A DNA stretch of 43,249 nucleotides from positions 1 through 43,249 of the forward strand of contig JANQII010000252.1 of assembly GCA_028282195.1 (NCBI GenBank), in the 5' to 3' direction. Below are positions 15,468 to 23,740 of this stretch, piece after piece. Position numbers and translations under genes: made by a program. The first letter of the stretch is position 1. The number at the start of each line of letters is the position of its first letter. Source of the DNA: Prolixibacteraceae bacterium (GTDB lineage: Bacteria; Bacteroidota; Bacteroidia; Bacteroidales; Prolixibacteraceae). The notes beneath the pieces were generated by a model that had not been told where the DNA came from, did no database searches, and was given only the letters and a program-made list of their open reading frames with translations.

Positions 15468-16367
15468 ATGAAATGGGAAGATAGTAAAAAGGGATTTGAA
15501 TCTTTTTTAAGATTGGAAAAATCTTTGTCGCAAAACTCTATTGCGGCTTACATCAACGACATTAACAAGTTGATGGCTTTTCTGGACGACAACTTTAAAC
15601 GGTTGACCCCGGAGAAAGTAAAACTGAATCATTTAAAAAGTTTTGTTGAGCACCTTAATGACAGGGGAGTGTCACCACGCACCCAGGCTCGAACAATTTC
15701 AGGTATCAAATCTTTCTTCAAATTTTTATTGATGGAAGGTAAAGTTCAAAGCGATCCTACAACATTGCTTGAATCACCTAAAATTGGACGTAAGTTGCCC
15801 GATGTATTAACAATGGAAGAAATTGATTCCATTATTGATGCAGTTGACATGAATAAGGCAGAAGGTCAACGAAACAAAGCTATGCTTGAAACGCTCTACA
15901 GTTGTGGTTTGCGTGTATCGGAATTGGTTAATCTAAAAGTTACTAATTTATTCTTCGAACAAGGCTTTATTAAAATTGAAGGTAAAAACGAAAAAGAACG
16001 CCTTGTTCCTGTGAGCGAAAAGGCAGTTGAAGAAATCAGCAAGTATTTGGGTGGTTACAGAAAAACACTTAAAATTGCCCCTGAAAGTGAGAATGTACTT
16101 TTCTTAAACCGTAGAGGTAAGAAATTGAGTAGGGTAATGATCTTTACGATTATTAAGAATTTGGCTCAGAAAGTGGGTATGACTAAAAAAATAAGTCCTC
16201 ATACTTTCCGTCATTCATTTGCTACTCATTTAATTTCTGGTGGTGCTGATCTTCGTGCAGTTCAGGAAATGCTTGGTCACGAGTCAATCCTGACTACTGA
16301 GATTTATACGCATCTTGACAGGGATTATTTGAAAACAACCATTACACAATTTCATCCTCGTTCTTAA
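15468..16367 (+). CDS. xerD: Tyrosine recombinase XerD
   Basis: 299 residues when started at the ATG at 15468; an upstream start at 15402 would add 22 residues with no family match. The protein resolves chromosome dimers at dif with XerC and FtsK. It has the N-terminal SAM-like core-binding domain (about 8-95) and the catalytic domain. The full catalytic set is visible: Arg149 (CGLRVSEL), Lys173 (EGKNEKER), His245 and Arg248 (PHTFRHSFATH), His271 (MLGHESI) and the nucleophile Tyr280 (TTEIYTHLD). It is diverged from aroQ and followed by a strong terminator. A chromosomal XerD is the best call; no phage or integron genes are next to it. Confidence 0.92.
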   Translation: MKWEDSKKGFESFLRLEKSLSQNSIAAYINDINKLMAFLDDNFKRLTPEKVKLNHLKSFVEHLNDRGVSPRTQARTISGIKSFFKFLLMEGKVQSDPTTLLESPKIGRKLPDVLTMEEIDSIIDAVDMNKAEGQRNKAMLETLYSCGLRVSELVNLKVTNLFFEQGFIKIEGKNEKERLVPVSEKAVEEISKYLGGYRKTLKIAPESENVLFLNRRGKKLSRVMIFTIIKNLAQKVGMTKKISPHTFRHSFATHLISGGADLRAVQEMLGHESILTTEIYTHLDRDYLKTTITQFHPRS

Positions 16368-16438
16368 GCGTATTAATTATTCAGGTTAATAATTTCTTAA
16401 CATGATAAAATAAACTAATTTTATCATATATCGTTTTG

Positions 16439-16476
16439 AAAGACAGTGTGTTTTTATGCATACTGTCTTTTTTTTT
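16439..16476 (+). terminator. Terminator after xerD
   Basis: AAAGACAGT (16439-16447) pairs with ACTGTCTTT (16462-16470), and the T run continues to 16476. A weaker AT hairpin (GATAAAAT/ATTTTATC, 16404-16425) lies just before it. The rest of 16368-16530 shows nothing else. Confidence 0.85.
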
Positions 16477-16539
16477 GTATATACTCTCAAAAATAATCTG
16501 AAATTAAAATTAGGTCTCAAATCTAAAGTAGAAAAGTTT

Positions 16540-16570
16540 TAATTTTGTCTGCCGAGTAAAAATAGTTTTG
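16540..16570 (+). promoter_or_regulatory. Two TAnnTTTG boxes before pckA
   Basis: TAATTTTG (16540-16547) and TAGTTTTG (16563-16570) both match the Bacteroidota -7 element. They lie 50 and 27 bases before the ATG at 16598. Either could drive pckA. No clear -33 partner for the first; the first TTTTG could serve as a short-spaced -33 for the second. Confidence 0.4.
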
Positions 16571-16597
16571 TTGGAATAATAATTTTTTTTGTTGACT

Positions 16598-18202
16598 ATG
16601 AAAAATCTAGATTTAAGTAAGTACGGAATTGTTGACGTACAAGAGATCGTGCATAACCCTTCTTACGAACAACTTTTTGAAGAAGAAATGAATCCATCAT
16701 TGGAAGGATTCGAAAAAGGTCAGTTAACAGAGCTTGATGCTGTTAATGTAATGACAGGTATCTTCACAGGTCGTTCTCCTAAGGATAAATTCATTGTTAA
16801 AAATGCTGCATCAGAAGATATGTGGTGGACAACTGAAGGATCTCCTAATGATAATAAACCTGTAAGCGAAGAGGCTTGGGCACACTTGAAAGAAATTACT
16901 ACAAAACAACTTTCTAGTAGTCGTTTATTTGTTGTAGATACTTTCTTAGGTGCTAATGAAAACAGTCGTTTGAAAGTACGCTTCATCATGCAGGTTGCAT
17001 GGCAGGCACACTTTGTAACGAACATGTTCCTTCGCCCATCAGCCGAAGAATTAGAAACTTATGGCGAACCGGATTTCGTTGTAATGAATGCTTCTAAAAC
17101 AACGAATGAGCGTTGGGAAGAATTCGGTATGAACTCAAACGTTTATACTGTATTCAACATGGAAGAAAAAATGCAGGTAATTGGCGGTAGCTGGTATGGT
17201 GGTGAGATGAAAAAAGGTATGTTCGCTATGATGAACTACTACTTGCCAAAAGCTGGTATGGCTGCTATGCACTGTTCTGCCAATGTTGGTAAAGAAGGTG
17301 ATGTAGCTATCTTCTTTGGTCTTTCAGGTACTGGTAAAACAACTCTTTCAACTGACTCTACCCGCCAGCTAATTGGTGATGATGAGCATGGTTGGGATGA
17401 TGATGGTATCTTCAACTTCGAAGGTGGATGTTATGCAAAAACAATCAACCTGGACAAAGAAGCTGAACCGGAAATTTACGGTGCTATCAAGCGTAATGCA
17501 CTTCTTGAGAACGTTACTGTTGACGAGAATGGAAAAATCGACTTCAATGATGGTTCTGTAACAGCAAACACTCGTGTTTCTTACCCAATCCACCACATTG
17601 ATAACATCGTTAAGCCTGTTTCTAAAGCTGGTCACGCGAAAAAAGTTATTTTCTTGTCAGCTGATGCATTTGGTGTACTTCCTCCAGTTGCTAAATTGAC
17701 CCCAGAGCAAACTAAATATCACTTCCTTTCTGGATTTACTGCTAAGCTTGCAGGTACTGAGCGTGGTGTTACTACTCCACAACCTACTTTCTCTGCTTGT
17801 TTCGGTGCTGCTTTCCTAACTCTTCACCCAACTAAATATGGTGAGGAATTAGTGAAGAAAATGGAAGAGCACGGAGCTGAAGCTTACTTGGTAAACACGG
17901 GTTGGAACGGAACTGGAAAACGTATTTCCATTCAGGATACCCGTGGTATCATCAATGCTATTCTTGATGGTTCTATCGAAGATGCACCAACTAAAAACCT
18001 TCCTGTATTCAATCTGGAAATTCCAACTGAATTGAAAGGTGTTGACACTGGTATTCTTGATCCACGTGACACTTATGCTGATGCAGCTGAGTGGAATGAA
18101 AAAGCTCAAGATCTTGGTAGCCGTTTCGTTAAAAACTTCGTTAAGTACACGGATAACGATGAAGGCAAAGCATTGGTTGCTGCCGGTCCTCAAGTTGACT
18201 AA
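16598..18202 (+). CDS. pckA: Phosphoenolpyruvate carboxykinase (ATP)
   Basis: 534 residues from the ATG at 16598; a TTG start at 16589 would only add three residues. It interconverts oxaloacetate + ATP and PEP + CO2 + ADP, and in anaerobic Bacteroidota it often runs toward oxaloacetate. Signatures: [12 protein letters not shown] near residue 52, the kinase-1a P-loop GLSGTGKTT at 241-249, the metal-binding IGDDEHGW near 259-266 and [12 protein letters not shown] near 433-444. Codon use is richer in C-ending codons than in the neighbours, as expected for a highly expressed gene. It has its own promoter boxes and a strong terminator. Confidence 0.96.
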   Translation: MKNLDLSKYGIVDVQEIVHNPSYEQLFEEEMNPSLEGFEKGQLTELDAVNVMTGIFTGRSPKDKFIVKNAASEDMWWTTEGSPNDNKPVSEEAWAHLKEITTKQLSSSRLFVVDTFLGANENSRLKVRFIMQVAWQAHFVTNMFLRPSAEELETYGEPDFVVMNASKTTNERWEEFGMNSNVYTVFNMEEKMQVIGGSWYGGEMKKGMFAMMNYYLPKAGMAAMHCSANVGKEGDVAIFFGLSGTGKTTLSTDSTRQLIGDDEHGWDDDGIFNFEGGCYAKTINLDKEAEPEIYGAIKRNALLENVTVDENGKIDFNDGSVTANTRVSYPIHHIDNIVKPVSKAGHAKKVIFLSADAFGVLPPVAKLTPEQTKYHFLSGFTAKLAGTERGVTTPQPTFSACFGAAFLTLHPTKYGEELVKKMEEHGAEAYLVNTGWNGTGKRISIQDTRGIINAILDGSIEDAPTKNLPVFNLEIPTELKGVDTGILDPRDTYADAAEWNEKAQDLGSRFVKNFVKYTDNDEGKALVAAGPQVD

Positions 18203-18224
18203 TTATTTAGCTCAATATACTTTG

Positions 18225-18250
18225 AAACCTCGCCAACGGCGAGGTTTTTT
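18225..18250 (+). terminator. Terminator after pckA
   Basis: AAACCTCGCC (18225-18234), loop AAC, GGCGAGGTTT (18238-18247), and T run to 18250. Classical intrinsic terminator 22 bases after the stop. Confidence 0.92.
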
Positions 18251-18263
18251 AGATTATAATAAA

Positions 18264-18516
18264 AAAACCACCTCCTTTGGTGGTAATGATGTTTAAATGG
18301 CTGTGCCTTGACTTTCATATAGATAAATGTAAAATATTGAATAAGCCTGCCTGTCAGACAGGAAATATCCAATCACAAAGTTCTTTGCTGTACTTCCAGC
18401 TTCTGACTTCTGACTTCCCGCTTTTTTTATTTCTTATTTTGACTTTCTGTGTTGTTTTTTTATGAAGCGCCCTATGGGTGCAAATCAAGTCCACCTTTTT
18501 TGAGGGTGGATATTTA
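18264..18516. repeat. Dispersed intergenic repeat, copy A
   Basis: About 253 bp. It opens with ACCACCTCCTTTGGTGGT (a CCACC/GGTGG hairpin) and closes with a second hairpin, CCACC-9 bases-GGTGG (18491-18509). Segments shared with copy B at 30977-31190 include AAACCACCTCCTTTGGTGGT, GTTTAAA-GGC, ATAAATGTAAAATAT-GAAT, TTTCTTATTTTGACTTTCT, CTATGGG-GCAAAT-AAG and CCACCTT-TTTGAGGG. The middle differs: here it holds CCTGTCAGACAGG and four heptamers of the form CTTCYRN. It lies between two convergent genes, and its right edge includes the stop codon of the epimerase gene. Confidence 0.75.
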
Positions 18517-19374
18517 AACAATAATTTGTTGTAATGTCCTTTCAATTGTTGGGTATTTAAAAGGAAACCCAAGCTTTGTTAGTTGATCAGGAATGACCCG
18601 GGGAGTTGAAAGTATAATTTCTGAAGCTTCTCCCCATAATAATTTTACCGAAAACACAGGTACTTTAAAGAAAGCAGGTCTGTTTATTATCTGAGCAAGA
18701 CTTTTTACAAATTTTTGATTGTTTATCTGTTCAGGGGCAACCAGGTTAAAAATACCTTTGTAGTTTTCATTGTTGACAGCCCCTTCAAAAGCATTTAGAA
18801 CATCATCAATGTGAATAAAAGGGAAGGCTTGCTTTCCGTTCCCGATTGTACCACCAATACCCATTTTAAAGGTAGGTATCATCTTTTTCATGATTGAAGA
18901 ATTTTTACCTAGTACAACTCCAATTCTAAAAACTACTCTTCTAATGTTTATATCAAGGTCAAGGGAAGCGTTTTCCCAATCCATAACAACTTTGCCTGAA
19001 AAACTATATGATAAAGATCTGCTGGTTTCATCATGTTGTAAATTAGGATAATAGATTGAAATAGCCGAAGCTGAGATAAATGTTTTAGGCTTTTGGTCTT
19101 GTGTCAGGCTGTTAATTGCACCACAAAGCTTTTTAGTTGTAAGAACCCGGCTATTGTATATTACATACTTATTGTAATTGTTCCAGCGTTGCAATATCGG
19201 TGCTCCTGCAAGGTTAATTATTACATCTGTACCTGTAATTTGGTTCGCAATTACCTCCTGTGAATCATATAGTATTTTTCGGTCAATTCCAGCAACAGAA
19301 TGGCCTTTTTCCTGTAAAAGCTTGATCAACTTTTTGCCAATATATCCATTTGCACCGGTGATTTTAATTTTCAT
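18514..19374 (-). CDS. TIGR01777-family NAD(P)-dependent epimerase/dehydratase-like protein
   Basis: 286-residue extended short-chain-dehydrogenase protein of the TIGR01777 (YfcH/SulA-like) family; the substrate is unknown. The cofactor motif GANGYIGKKLI is at residues 7-17, VIINLAGAPILQRW near 51-64 (the NLAG strand and substrate loop of the family), KTFISASAISIYY near 97-110 in place of the classic YxxxK site, and PFIHIDDVLNAF near 186. The C-terminal half fits the short DUF1731-like tail (STPRVIPDQLTKLGF near 255). Its stop codon lies inside the dispersed repeat copy A. It is divergent from the penicillin-binding protein gene. Confidence 0.85.
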   Translation of the reverse strand: MKIKITGANGYIGKKLIKLLQEKGHSVAGIDRKILYDSQEVIANQITGTDVIINLAGAPILQRWNNYNKYVIYNSRVLTTKKLCGAINSLTQDQKPKTFISASAISIYYPNLQHDETSRSLSYSFSGKVVMDWENASLDLDINIRRVVFRIGVVLGKNSSIMKKMIPTFKMGIGGTIGNGKQAFPFIHIDDVLNAFEGAVNNENYKGIFNLVAPEQINNQKFVKSLAQIINRPAFFKVPVFSVKLLWGEASEIILSTPRVIPDQLTKLGFPFKYPTIERTLQQIIV

Positions 19375-19474
19375 AACTGCAAAATTTTAATTACCATCAA
19401 AAATGAACAGGAAGTTTTAATTTTGTGGCTATTCTACGATATTGATAATTAAACAATTGTTCTTGTTGAAAAGT

Positions 19475-19509
19475 TTTTGTCCCTACATAAAATCAAATAC
19501 TTACTTTTG
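19475..19509 (+). promoter_or_regulatory. Promoter for the penicillin-binding protein gene
   Basis: A -33-like TTTTTG ends at 19479 and a -7 TACTTTTG lies at 19502-19509, a spacing of 22 bases. The ATG is 28 bases further on. Sequence and spacing fit the Bacteroidota consensus. Confidence 0.6.
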
Positions 19510-19537
19510 CGTTTGTTAGAAAATAGAGTTTTAGTAT

Positions 19538-21907
19538 ATGACCGCGACCAGGAAGAAGAAATCGAAAAGAAAACCCATTAAACGAAAGAAACAGTCTTTG
19601 AAAAAGAAGATAGTCAATTCAGCCTTGAAATTATTTTTTGCAGGTTTTATTTTGCTGACCATATTCTTTTTTGCGGTATACCTTGGTTTTACAGGACATG
19701 TCCCTTCATCCTCGCAATTGCACCAGATAAAGAACCCACAGGCTTCTGAAGTTTTTTCTGCTGAAGGTAAATTATTAGGCAGGTATTATGTTGAGAACCG
19801 AAGTAATGTAAGCTTTGATGAAATTTCACCTAATGTTATAAGTGCTTTAATTGCCACTGAAGATGCCCGTTTTTATGAGCACAGGGGAATTGATGAAATA
19901 GCACTTATGCGCGTGTTGTTTAAAACGATTTTGATGCAGAACCGAAGTGCAGGAGGGGGAAGTACGTTAAGTCAGCAGATAGCTAAAAACCTGTTTCCCC
20001 GAAATGACTTGTGGGTATTTTCAATGCCGGTAAATAAGTTGCGTGAAGCCATCATTGCTTATCGGTTAGAGAGAATTTACACGAAGAATGAAATTCTTAC
20101 ACTTTATTTAAATACCGTTCCTTTTGGCGAAAATATATTTGGAATTGAAGTAGCATCGGAACGTTTCTTCAGTAAAAAACCTAAAAACCTTACAGTTGAT
20201 CAAGCCGCTGTGTTGATAGGTATGCTAAAGGCAAACTATACGTACAATCCCCGGATTAATCCTGAGAAATCAAAAATCAGACGTAATGTGGTTATTAACC
20301 AGATGGTAGCTAATGGTTTTCTGGATGCTAAGAAAGGTGAAATATTTAAGGCAAAACCTTTACAGATCAGGTACAGAAAGATTTCATACAATCAGGGGCC
20401 TGCGCCATATTTTCTTGAAAAACTAAAGCCCGGGCTGCTTGAGTGGTGCGCTACCCACCAAAAAGAAAATGGTGATGCATATAATCTTTATACAGACGGA
20501 TTGAAAGTTGAGACTACCGTAAATTACGATTTTCAGTATTATGCCCGGCAATCAGTCAAAGAGTATATGAAAAACTTACAAAAGGTTTTTAATACACATT
20601 GGGGCAAACAAGAACCGTGGAGCAGGAATAAGGATATTCTAAATCGCGCAATTCGTAATTCTGAACGGTACAAATCGATGGAAGGAAAAGGAGTTACTCA
20701 TGAAGAAATCATGGCTTCTTTCAGGAAAAAGATTGAAACGAGCATATTCTTTTGGGACGGTGTAAAACAAGTTGAAACGACTCCGTTGGACTCGCTAAAG
20801 CATTATTTGCGAATGCTGAATGTAGGTTTTTTGGCTGTAGAACCATCTTCCGGGGAACTGAAAGCATGGGTGGGCGGTATTGATTTTCGTTTTTTTAAGT
20901 ATGATCATGTTGAAGCCACCAGGCAGTCAGGATCTACCTTTAAGCCATTTGTTTATCTCTCAGCTATTGAAAATGGCCTGAGCCCTTTTGATTATTATCC
21001 AAACGAGAAGAAAGTTTACGAAAACTACCAGGATTGGTCTCCCAGAAACTCGCACGATAATTATACCGGCTTTTATTCCATGGAAGGGGCACTGTCCGAA
21101 TCATTAAATACAGTTGCTGTTGATGTGATGATGAAAAATGGAATAAAAGAGACTATTGAAACTACACGTGCATTGGGAATTGAGGCTGATTTGCCTGAAT
21201 ATCCATCACTGGCATTAGGAGTTGCTTCTATTAGTTTAAAAGAAATGGTGTATGCCTATGCGAATATGCTGAATGGTGGTTTAAGGGTAAAGCCACATTA
21301 CTTAGTTGCAATAAAAAATAACAAAGGCGAGTTGCTTAGCCAATTTTTCCGCGAGCCAGTTGAACCAACCTATCTCAATGAAGAAAATTGTCATATAGTT
21401 ACCCACATGCTTCAGTCGGTAGTTGATGCAGGAACAGGAAAAGCAATTCGCAATGTATATAAGATTCCTGGCGATTTTGCCGGTAAAACCGGAACCACTC
21501 AAGATCATTCGGATGGCTGGTTTATTGGCATGTCCCCTGATATTGTTGCAGGCTGTTGGGTAGGCGCTGCTGATCCGGGTGTACATTTTAAAACAATTAC
21601 TTACGGGCAAGGTGGTTACATGGCATTACCAATTGTAGGTAAGTTTTTCCATAAAATCTATGTTGATCCGCGTTATCGAAAAATGAAGTTTTCAAAGTTT
21701 GAAAAACCTTCTTCTGGAACTCTTGCCCAATTGGATATTCCTCATTATAAAGAAATATTTGAACTTGAGCGTGAAGAAAACTTCTTTGACCGATTGTTTG
21801 CCAAAAAAGATAAAAAAGAATCTTTAAAGGATAGAAAAAGGAAAAAGTCTAAGCCAAAGAAAAAGGTTTGGGAAAGCATAAAGGAAATTTTTAAAAAGAA
21901 AAGATAA
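19538..21907 (+). CDS. mrcA: Class A penicillin-binding protein (PBP1A-like)
   Basis: 789-residue bifunctional peptidoglycan synthase anchored in the inner membrane. Residues 1-28 are very Lys/Arg-rich, followed by one transmembrane helix (about 29-52). The GT51 glycosyltransferase domain carries the catalytic Glu in ATEDARFYEHRGID near 107-120 and GGGSTLSQQIAKNLF near 145-158, then EILTLYLNTVPFG. The transpeptidase domain has the nucleophile Ser in STFK near 466, the SLN motif in ESLNTVAV near 522 and KTGTT near 650. The C-terminus is a Lys-rich tail with no extra domain. It has its own promoter and sits 44 bases before the first ClC gene. Confidence 0.95.
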   Translation: MTATRKKKSKRKPIKRKKQSLKKKIVNSALKLFFAGFILLTIFFFAVYLGFTGHVPSSSQLHQIKNPQASEVFSAEGKLLGRYYVENRSNVSFDEISPNVISALIATEDARFYEHRGIDEIALMRVLFKTILMQNRSAGGGSTLSQQIAKNLFPRNDLWVFSMPVNKLREAIIAYRLERIYTKNEILTLYLNTVPFGENIFGIEVASERFFSKKPKNLTVDQAAVLIGMLKANYTYNPRINPEKSKIRRNVVINQMVANGFLDAKKGEIFKAKPLQIRYRKISYNQGPAPYFLEKLKPGLLEWCATHQKENGDAYNLYTDGLKVETTVNYDFQYYARQSVKEYMKNLQKVFNTHWGKQEPWSRNKDILNRAIRNSERYKSMEGKGVTHEEIMASFRKKIETSIFFWDGVKQVETTPLDSLKHYLRMLNVGFLAVEPSSGELKAWVGGIDFRFFKYDHVEATRQSGSTFKPFVYLSAIENGLSPFDYYPNEKKVYENYQDWSPRNSHDNYTGFYSMEGALSESLNTVAVDVMMKNGIKETIETTRALGIEADLPEYPSLALGVASISLKEMVYAYANMLNGGLRVKPHYLVAIKNNKGELLSQFFREPVEPTYLNEENCHIVTHMLQSVVDAGTGKAIRNVYKIPGDFAGKTGTTQDHSDGWFIGMSPDIVAGCWVGAADPGVHFKTITYGQGGYMALPIVGKFFHKIYVDPRYRKMKFSKFEKPSSGTLAQLDIPHYKEIFELEREENFFDRLFAKKDKKESLKDRKRKKSKPKKKVWESIKEIFKKKR

Positions 21908-21936
21908 ATTCTTAAGCTTTAAGTCTTAGGTTTTAT

Positions 21937-21944
21937 TACTTTTG
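21937..21944 (+). promoter_or_regulatory. -7 box (TACTTTTG) seven bases before the ClC start
   Basis: Exact TAnnTTTG match with only CGCCCAA between it and the ATG at 21952. If used, the transcript would start within a few bases of the start codon. The -33 region is not clear. Confidence 0.5.
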
Positions 21945-21951
21945 CGCCCAA

Positions 21952-23730
21952 ATGGTAAACAAAGCATCTTTTATAGTCAGGTTTCATCGTTGGCGTTTGC
22001 GCAGGTTGACTGAACGCCAATTTATTATGATTCTGAGCATCGCTATTGGGATTCTCTCGGGAGTGGTAGCTACTGTCATAAAAAATGCTGTTTGGTTGAC
22101 CCAGCGGATTTTGGATCAGGTTGTAACCAAAGAGGTGCACCATTATATTTATTTTGGCTTACCGGTAATTGGTATCCTAATCGCTTTTTTAATTGTAAAA
22201 TATTTAATTAAAAGCCCTGTCAGGCATGGTATCCCCAATGTTTTGCATAGCATTTCCAAAAGAAGGGGGGAGCTAAGCCGGCATAATATGTTTTCGTCGA
22301 TCATAACCAGTGCTTTTACCGTTGGTTTTGGTGGTTCTGTCGGCTTGGAGGGACCAACAGTGGCAACCGGGGCATCATACGGTTCGTGGCTTTCAAAAGT
22401 TTTTAGGCTAAGCTACCGCAATACCATTTTGATGCTTGCTTGTGCCTGTTCCGGTGCAATGGCAGCTATTTTTAAGGCTCCGATTGCAGCAATTGTTTTT
22501 GCAGTTGAAGTAATTATGATTGACCTGACTACATTTTCCCTGGTTCCTTTGCTGTTGGCTTCTGCATCTGCTGTGGTTACTTCCTACCTGTTTATGGGGC
22601 AGGATGTTTTATATCCATTTGAGGTGAAAGACAGGTTTGTGCTGGGTGACTTGCCTTTTTATGTATTGCTTGGGGTTTTTGCAGGAATGCTTTCGGCTTA
22701 TTTTACCAAAATGTACATGTATATTGAAGGAATCTTTGATAGTTTTAAGAAAAGCAGTACAAGACTTTTGGTTGGTGGCCTTGGTCTTGGTATATTGGTT
22801 TTCTTTTTCCCATCGCTTTTTGGTGAAGGTTATGAAACTATTAATTCGTGTTTGGCAGGCAATACTGATTACATTTTTGAGAATCAGATTTTTGATACAT
22901 TAAAAACCAACCTTTGGGTAGTTTTAATTCTTTTGCTAACAATAATTCTTTTAAAAATCGTAGCTACTGCTTTTACTTTTGGTGCAGGTGGTATTGGTGG
23001 TATTTTTGCTCCAACTTTGTTTATGGGGGTTAATGCCGGAATGTTGTTTGCCCAGTTTGTAAACCTATTTGGCGCTCGTCAGTTGAACATACAAAACTTT
23101 GCGCTGGTTGGTATGTCTGGTTTGATTGCCGGTGTTTTGCATGCGCCTCTAACGGGTATTTTCTTAATTGCCGATATCTCCGGTGGTTACAAACTGTTTG
23201 TACCACTAATGATTACGGCAACTTTTGCATATCTAACCGTTCGTGTATTTACCCCTAATTCAGTTTATCATCATCAGTTAGCAAGGCGTAAAGAATTGAT
23301 GACCCATGATAAAGACAAAAACGTACTTCAAATGATGGAGGTGCGTAAGCTTATTGAAACTGATTTTGAGGTTTTACATCCTGAATCTACATTGCGTGAT
23401 CTGACACAAGCTATTTCAAAAGCACATCGAAATTTGTTCCCAATTGTTGATAATGAAGGCTATTTGAAAGGGATGGTAAAAATGGATGATGTACGTCATC
23501 TTATCTTTCAGCAGGAACTATACGACAAAACGTTGGTTCGTGAGCTGATGTACCATCCTGAACATTTTATTTCAACAGAAGATACCATGGATGTTGTGGT
23601 AGAAAAGTTTGAAAATAGTGGACGATACAATCTGGCTGTTATCGACCATGGAAAATATATAGGGTTTATTTCACGCGCTAAGGTTTTTTCAAATTACCGA
23701 AAGACGGTTCAGCATTTCTCGCACGATTAA
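21952..23730 (+). CDS. ClC-family anion transporter with CBS pair (copy 1)
   Basis: 592-residue inner-membrane ClC protein: about 10-11 hydrophobic helices (25-430) followed by two CBS domains (about 455-590). The three anion-site segments are present: HGIPN at residues 92-96, GLEGP at 131-135 with the gating Glu133, and GIGGIFAPTLF near 345. The position matching the internal proton glutamate of E. coli ClC (VEEM-type FIIEE) reads FAVEV, so Val187 replaces it. Such a protein could be a channel or an exchanger with another proton path. The copy 2 gene starts 11 bases after its stop; the two are clear tandem paralogues. Confidence 0.9.
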   Translation: MVNKASFIVRFHRWRLRRLTERQFIMILSIAIGILSGVVATVIKNAVWLTQRILDQVVTKEVHHYIYFGLPVIGILIAFLIVKYLIKSPVRHGIPNVLHSISKRRGELSRHNMFSSIITSAFTVGFGGSVGLEGPTVATGASYGSWLSKVFRLSYRNTILMLACACSGAMAAIFKAPIAAIVFAVEVIMIDLTTFSLVPLLLASASAVVTSYLFMGQDVLYPFEVKDRFVLGDLPFYVLLGVFAGMLSAYFTKMYMYIEGIFDSFKKSSTRLLVGGLGLGILVFFFPSLFGEGYETINSCLAGNTDYIFENQIFDTLKTNLWVVLILLLTIILLKIVATAFTFGAGGIGGIFAPTLFMGVNAGMLFAQFVNLFGARQLNIQNFALVGMSGLIAGVLHAPLTGIFLIADISGGYKLFVPLMITATFAYLTVRVFTPNSVYHHQLARRKELMTHDKDKNVLQMMEVRKLIETDFEVLHPESTLRDLTQAISKAHRNLFPIVDNEGYLKGMVKMDDVRHLIFQQELYDKTLVRELMYHPEHFISTEDTMDVVVEKFENSGRYNLAVIDHGKYIGFISRAKVFSNYRKTVQHFSHD

Positions 23731-23740
23731 ATAGTTATAA

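Noticed and set aside
16589..16597. TTG start for pckA
   Set aside because: It adds only three residues; the ATG at 16598 matches the family start and lies behind a promoter box.
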